Assembly: GCA_902779765.1 (NCBI GenBank) | Contig: CACZCQ010000002.1 | Span: forward strand, 124,001-188,000 | Source of the DNA: an uncultured Bacteroidia bacterium | GTDB lineage: Bacteria; Bacteroidota; Bacteroidia; Bacteroidales; UBA932 | Direction of reading: 5' to 3' | DNA: 64,000 nt | In this document: positions 61,734-64,000 of the stretch, piece after piece | How the letters are laid out: the number at the start of each line of letters is the position of its first letter | Position numbering within the stretch: position 1 is the stretch's first letter | Made by a program: the position numbers and the translations under genes | The notes under the pieces: model-generated | Databases searched by the model: none | What the model was told of the DNA's origin: nothing | Seen by the model: only the letters and a program-made list of their open reading frames with translations

Positions 61734-63443
61734 ATGACCAAGACAAATCGTCTTTTGCTTATTGCACTTCTCGCCGTATCGTACGCCCTGACTGCCTGCT
61801 CAGCAGAGGAGAATCCCGGGAAAAACCCGGATGGTGCAGAGGTGGAAAAGGTATGCGCCCGCATACAGAGTCTATCAGGAGACAGGCCGAGGGAAGCCCT
61901 GTCTCTGGTCGACAGCGCATTGAATGCAGGGATGATCTCTCCCTTGAAGGCCAGGATATACCAGGCGATAGTTTATTTCAACCCTCTCGAGGAAGATGAA
62001 AAGGTCATCGAGTGCGCAAAAGAAGCCCTGGCCATGGACAGTGATGAACTGACTCCCAGCGACAGGATCGTATTGCTGAGACTTCTCGGGAACAGCTATT
62101 ACCTTTCCGAGAATTTCGAGCAAAGCATCAGCACCGCCATCGAGGGAGAGAAGGCTGCGGAGAAGATCGATTCGTCGGCGGCGAAGGCTGAGTTTCGATT
62201 CCTCATCGGAGAATCACTGCTCCAGCTCGGGCAGCACGCCCAGGGTTATGCCAATATGGAATACGGAGTCGCGGCCCTCTCCAGGGAAAAGGGCCTTCAC
62301 GCGAGAAGCACGTTGAGCCACTTCCTCGGCGAAGAGATGAGTTTCATGATCTACGATGGGAAAATCGAGGAGGCAATTGCAACCGGACTGAAAAGGGAAA
62401 GGATCATCGAGGACATCAGGAATGAATATGGTTCCAACAGTTTCATCGACCAGCAGTTCGGATATCTTTTCGGAAAGATGGCACATCTTTATACCTTGGA
62501 AGGAAACCGGGAAAAGGCGGATGAATACGCAAGGAAATTTTATGAAACGGATTATTCCAGGAATGAGTGCGGGAAACTGCGCATCATCGAGTACCTGCTC
62601 GGGACAGGACAGGCGGAAAAGGCGCTAGAAACGTTGGGAACTTCGGATTTCCCATTACCCGGAGACAGCATATCGAACGTCGGACAGTACTACCTCAGAC
62701 AGAGAGCCCGCGCCTGGGCAGAGCTGGGAGATACGGGCAAGGCATATTCCTTCCTGCACAGGTCATACGCCATCACGGACAGCCTCGGGAAGAAAGTCGA
62801 CCTTGAGAAGGCCATGAAGGCCTTTGTGATGTACAACAGCCACGAGGCCGAACTTGAGGCGAGTAAGGCGGAGACAAGGGAAGCCAGATACCTTCTGGTC
62901 ATCATACTGATCGTAACCGCAACCATCATCCTGGCACTCGCTTTCTATTTATATTACAACAAGACCAAGAACCTCGTGGAGAAGAACCGGTTGATTTCCA
63001 TCGGCCGTTCCGATACTGAAAAATACATGCGGCTGCTGCAATCCGCCCAGGCACGTATCAAGGAACTATCCCCCGACGAAGATGTCAAGGAGAAAACCTC
63101 GGAGACAGACAGCTGGCAGCTTTTCTTCAAACTTGAGGATGCCATGGAAAAGCGCAAGCTATACCTGAACAAGGGAATCACGAGGGCAGACATTCTGGAA
63201 CTGCTCGGGATCAGCAAGAACAGGCTCGGAAGAATGTTCCAGGACATCGGAGGAGATATCAGTCTCCCCTCCTACATCAACGGAAAACGTCTCAATCATG
63301 CGCTCGGAGTAATTGCCGAGCACCCGGAATACACTGTAAATGAGATAGCTGATGCTTCCGGATTCTCCAATACAAGGAACTTCCATCTCCTGTTCAAGAA
63401 ACGATTCGGAATCACGCCTCTTCAGTACAGGGATGGAAAATAA
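61734..63443 (+). CDS. TPR-containing membrane regulator with AraC-type DNA-binding domain
   Basis: The 569-residue protein starts with a lipoprotein-like or signal segment (MTKTNRLLLIALLAVSYALTACS). A periplasmic TPR-like helical array follows (residues about 35-370), then a transmembrane helix (YLLVIILIVTATIILALAFYLYY, about 383-405), a coiled linker and a C-terminal AraC HTH pair. The latter contains ADILELLGISKNRLGRMFQ and VNEIADASGFSNTRNFHLLFKKRFGITP. This topology is used by Bacteroidota to sense extracytoplasmic signals and directly regulate genes. The divergent fimbrillin-like gene cluster is a plausible target. Confidence 0.85.
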   Translation: MTKTNRLLLIALLAVSYALTACSAEENPGKNPDGAEVEKVCARIQSLSGDRPREALSLVDSALNAGMISPLKARIYQAIVYFNPLEEDEKVIECAKEALAMDSDELTPSDRIVLLRLLGNSYYLSENFEQSISTAIEGEKAAEKIDSSAAKAEFRFLIGESLLQLGQHAQGYANMEYGVAALSREKGLHARSTLSHFLGEEMSFMIYDGKIEEAIATGLKRERIIEDIRNEYGSNSFIDQQFGYLFGKMAHLYTLEGNREKADEYARKFYETDYSRNECGKLRIIEYLLGTGQAEKALETLGTSDFPLPGDSISNVGQYYLRQRARAWAELGDTGKAYSFLHRSYAITDSLGKKVDLEKAMKAFVMYNSHEAELEASKAETREARYLLVIILIVTATIILALAFYLYYNKTKNLVEKNRLISIGRSDTEKYMRLLQSAQARIKELSPDEDVKEKTSETDSWQLFFKLEDAMEKRKLYLNKGITRADILELLGISKNRLGRMFQDIGGDISLPSYINGKRLNHALGVIAEHPEYTVNEIADASGFSNTRNFHLLFKKRFGITPLQYRDGK

Positions 63444-63517
63444 GTCCCGGGACATAGTTTCCACCATGGCAGGACAAAGCCTCGGTTGGAAAATGATTTT
63501 TTCACCAGGATAGTGTC

Positions 63518-63525
63518 TACCTTTG
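63518..63525 (+). promoter_or_regulatory. Candidate -7 box of a short transcript
   Basis: TACCTTTG matches TAnnTTTG and lies about 60 bases upstream of an intrinsic terminator, with no gene on the plus strand beyond it. Confidence 0.4.
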
Positions 63526-63531
63526 AAGCAC

Positions 63532-63617
63532 TAACCTATGAGTGACATCGTTCACACAAAGACAAGTATTATTTTTGCCCTGAAACCGCCGCACCTGTGA
63601 AGGACCGGCGGTTTTTC
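63532..63617 (+). ncRNA. Candidate small RNA or 20-codon leader ending at a terminator
   Basis: A transcript starting about 7 bases after the TACCTTTG box would be roughly 85 bases long and end at the hairpin below. It contains ATG at 63538 followed by 19 codons (MSDIVHTKTSIIFALKPPHL) whose TGA stop sits in the hairpin loop, a leader-peptide-like layout. No downstream plus-strand gene exists in the window, so a standalone RNA is more likely than an attenuator. Confidence 0.3.
63583..63617 (+). terminator. Rho-independent terminator
   Basis: AAACCGCCG at 63583-63591 pairs with CGGCGGTTT at 63606-63614 and is followed by a T-rich run on the plus strand. It lies between the AraC-type gene and the convergent DUF47 gene. 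Confidence 0.75.
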
Positions 63618-63626
63618 TTATCGGTT

Positions 63627-64000
63627 TCAGTCAGCGAGATAATTCAGCAGCAGATTCCGGACACGATCGGATATCTTCTTGTGCGCATCGGTAACATTCT
63701 CCAGCATTTCTGCCAGGTTCTTGTACTTTATCAGTTCGCGCACATTCTCGACATTGCCGAAAATGAATCCTACATAGTCTTCATAAGCCTCGTCGGCAGC
63801 GTGTTCCAGCTCAGTGACCCTCTCGCATGCGAGGGAGATCGAAGTCAGATTCTTCTTTATGTCTGCAAGAAGAGGGATCATCTCGGCCAATGCACCGGAC
63901 TGGTCCCTGGCTATATGGGACAGTTCCTCAAGCTGGCTGTCGATATGTTCAGGACGGTAAATGAGCACAGCCTTGGATGTATCCTTGATCGCATCGAGGC
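63627..64000 (-). CDS. DUF47 (PhoU-like) phosphate transport regulator, C-terminal part
   Basis: The gene runs off the right edge; the visible 124 residues are the C-terminal part of a helical-bundle protein. KAVLIYRPEHIDSQLEEL, CERVTELEHAADEAYEDYV and ENVTDAHKKISDRVRNLLLNYLAD match DUF47 proteins. These resemble PhoU and usually accompany a Pit-type low-affinity phosphate transporter. The Glu/Asp-rich ELEHAADE motif corresponds to the metal-binding ExxxD pattern of PhoU. The full family length is about 215 residues, so roughly 90 residues plus any Pit gene lie outside. No gene start is visible. Confidence 0.85.
   Translation of the reverse strand, partial: LDAIKDTSKAVLIYRPEHIDSQLEELSHIARDQSGALAEMIPLLADIKKNLTSISLACERVTELEHAADEAYEDYVGFIFGNVENVRELIKYKNLAEMLENVTDAHKKISDRVRNLLLNYLAD

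Overview
The window looks like chromosome from an anaerobic, polysaccharide-degrading member of the Bacteroidales (Bacteroidota). Three things support this. Promoters carry the Bacteroidota -7 motif TAnnTTTG instead of a -10/-35 pair. Families typical of the order are present: DUF2795, DUF4251, DUF4369-thioredoxin lipoproteins, fimbrillin-like lipoproteins, TPR/AraC membrane regulators and a glycine-lipid gene pair. An [FeFe]-hydrogenase maturase (HydE) and ferredoxin-type aldo/keto reductase indicate anaerobic metabolism. Most of the DNA is moderately GC-rich; the stretch from about 39.2 to 56.1 kb is visibly AT-richer and reads as accessory DNA.

Layout. 1-178: 5' end of a membrane protein, probably cytochrome c biogenesis. 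274-6190: heavy-metal efflux operon (His-rich exported protein, lipoprotein adaptor, RND pump, outer-membrane channel); the RND gene has an unusual in-frame palindromic insert. 6177-11315 (minus): tightly packed ridA, heterodimeric ABC exporter pair, hydE. 11398-19069: transglutaminase-like exported protein, DUF362 protein, TGS-type nucleoside kinase, GH127-like arabinofuranosidase and an exported sugar isomerase/epimerase-like protein. 19167-23428: ettA, glycine-lipid genes glsA/glsB, upp. 23429-23787: gene-free DNA rich in inverted repeats. 23788-30096: GH2 enzyme, AGCS amino acid symporter, two tRNA-Lys genes (CTT and TTT), manC, aqpZ. 30181-35384: deoxysugar/plant-glycan cluster (GH95, RhaT, GH39, small lipoprotein). 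35381-38501: esterase, aldo/keto reductase, dinB.

38506-44227 holds hypothetical and accessory genes (acidic small proteins, a WG-repeat-like protein, a BspA-type leucine-rich repeat protein, an HD-domain protein) and two lipoproteins. 44769-55628 (minus) is the most interesting region: a compact three-gene operon encoding a NERD-nuclease/SF1 helicase, a roughly 1,011-residue protein of unknown fold and a 1,989-residue DUF1998-type SF2 helicase resembling DruE of Druantia anti-phage systems. It is probably a Druantia-like defence locus with an extra NERD-helicase gene. The AT-rich segment is bracketed by two similar 21-bp sequences, each encoding the C-terminal residues FNEEEY; the right copy is the 3' end of the DUF2795 gene.

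56106-64000 returns to core genes: DUF2795, folE, trpS, a lytic transglycosylase, a DUF4251 lipoprotein, a small protein plus fimbrillin-like lipoprotein, a TPR/AraC regulator, and a DUF47 (PhoU-like) gene running off the right edge.

Functional calls rest on recognisable motifs and family memory; no database search was possible.
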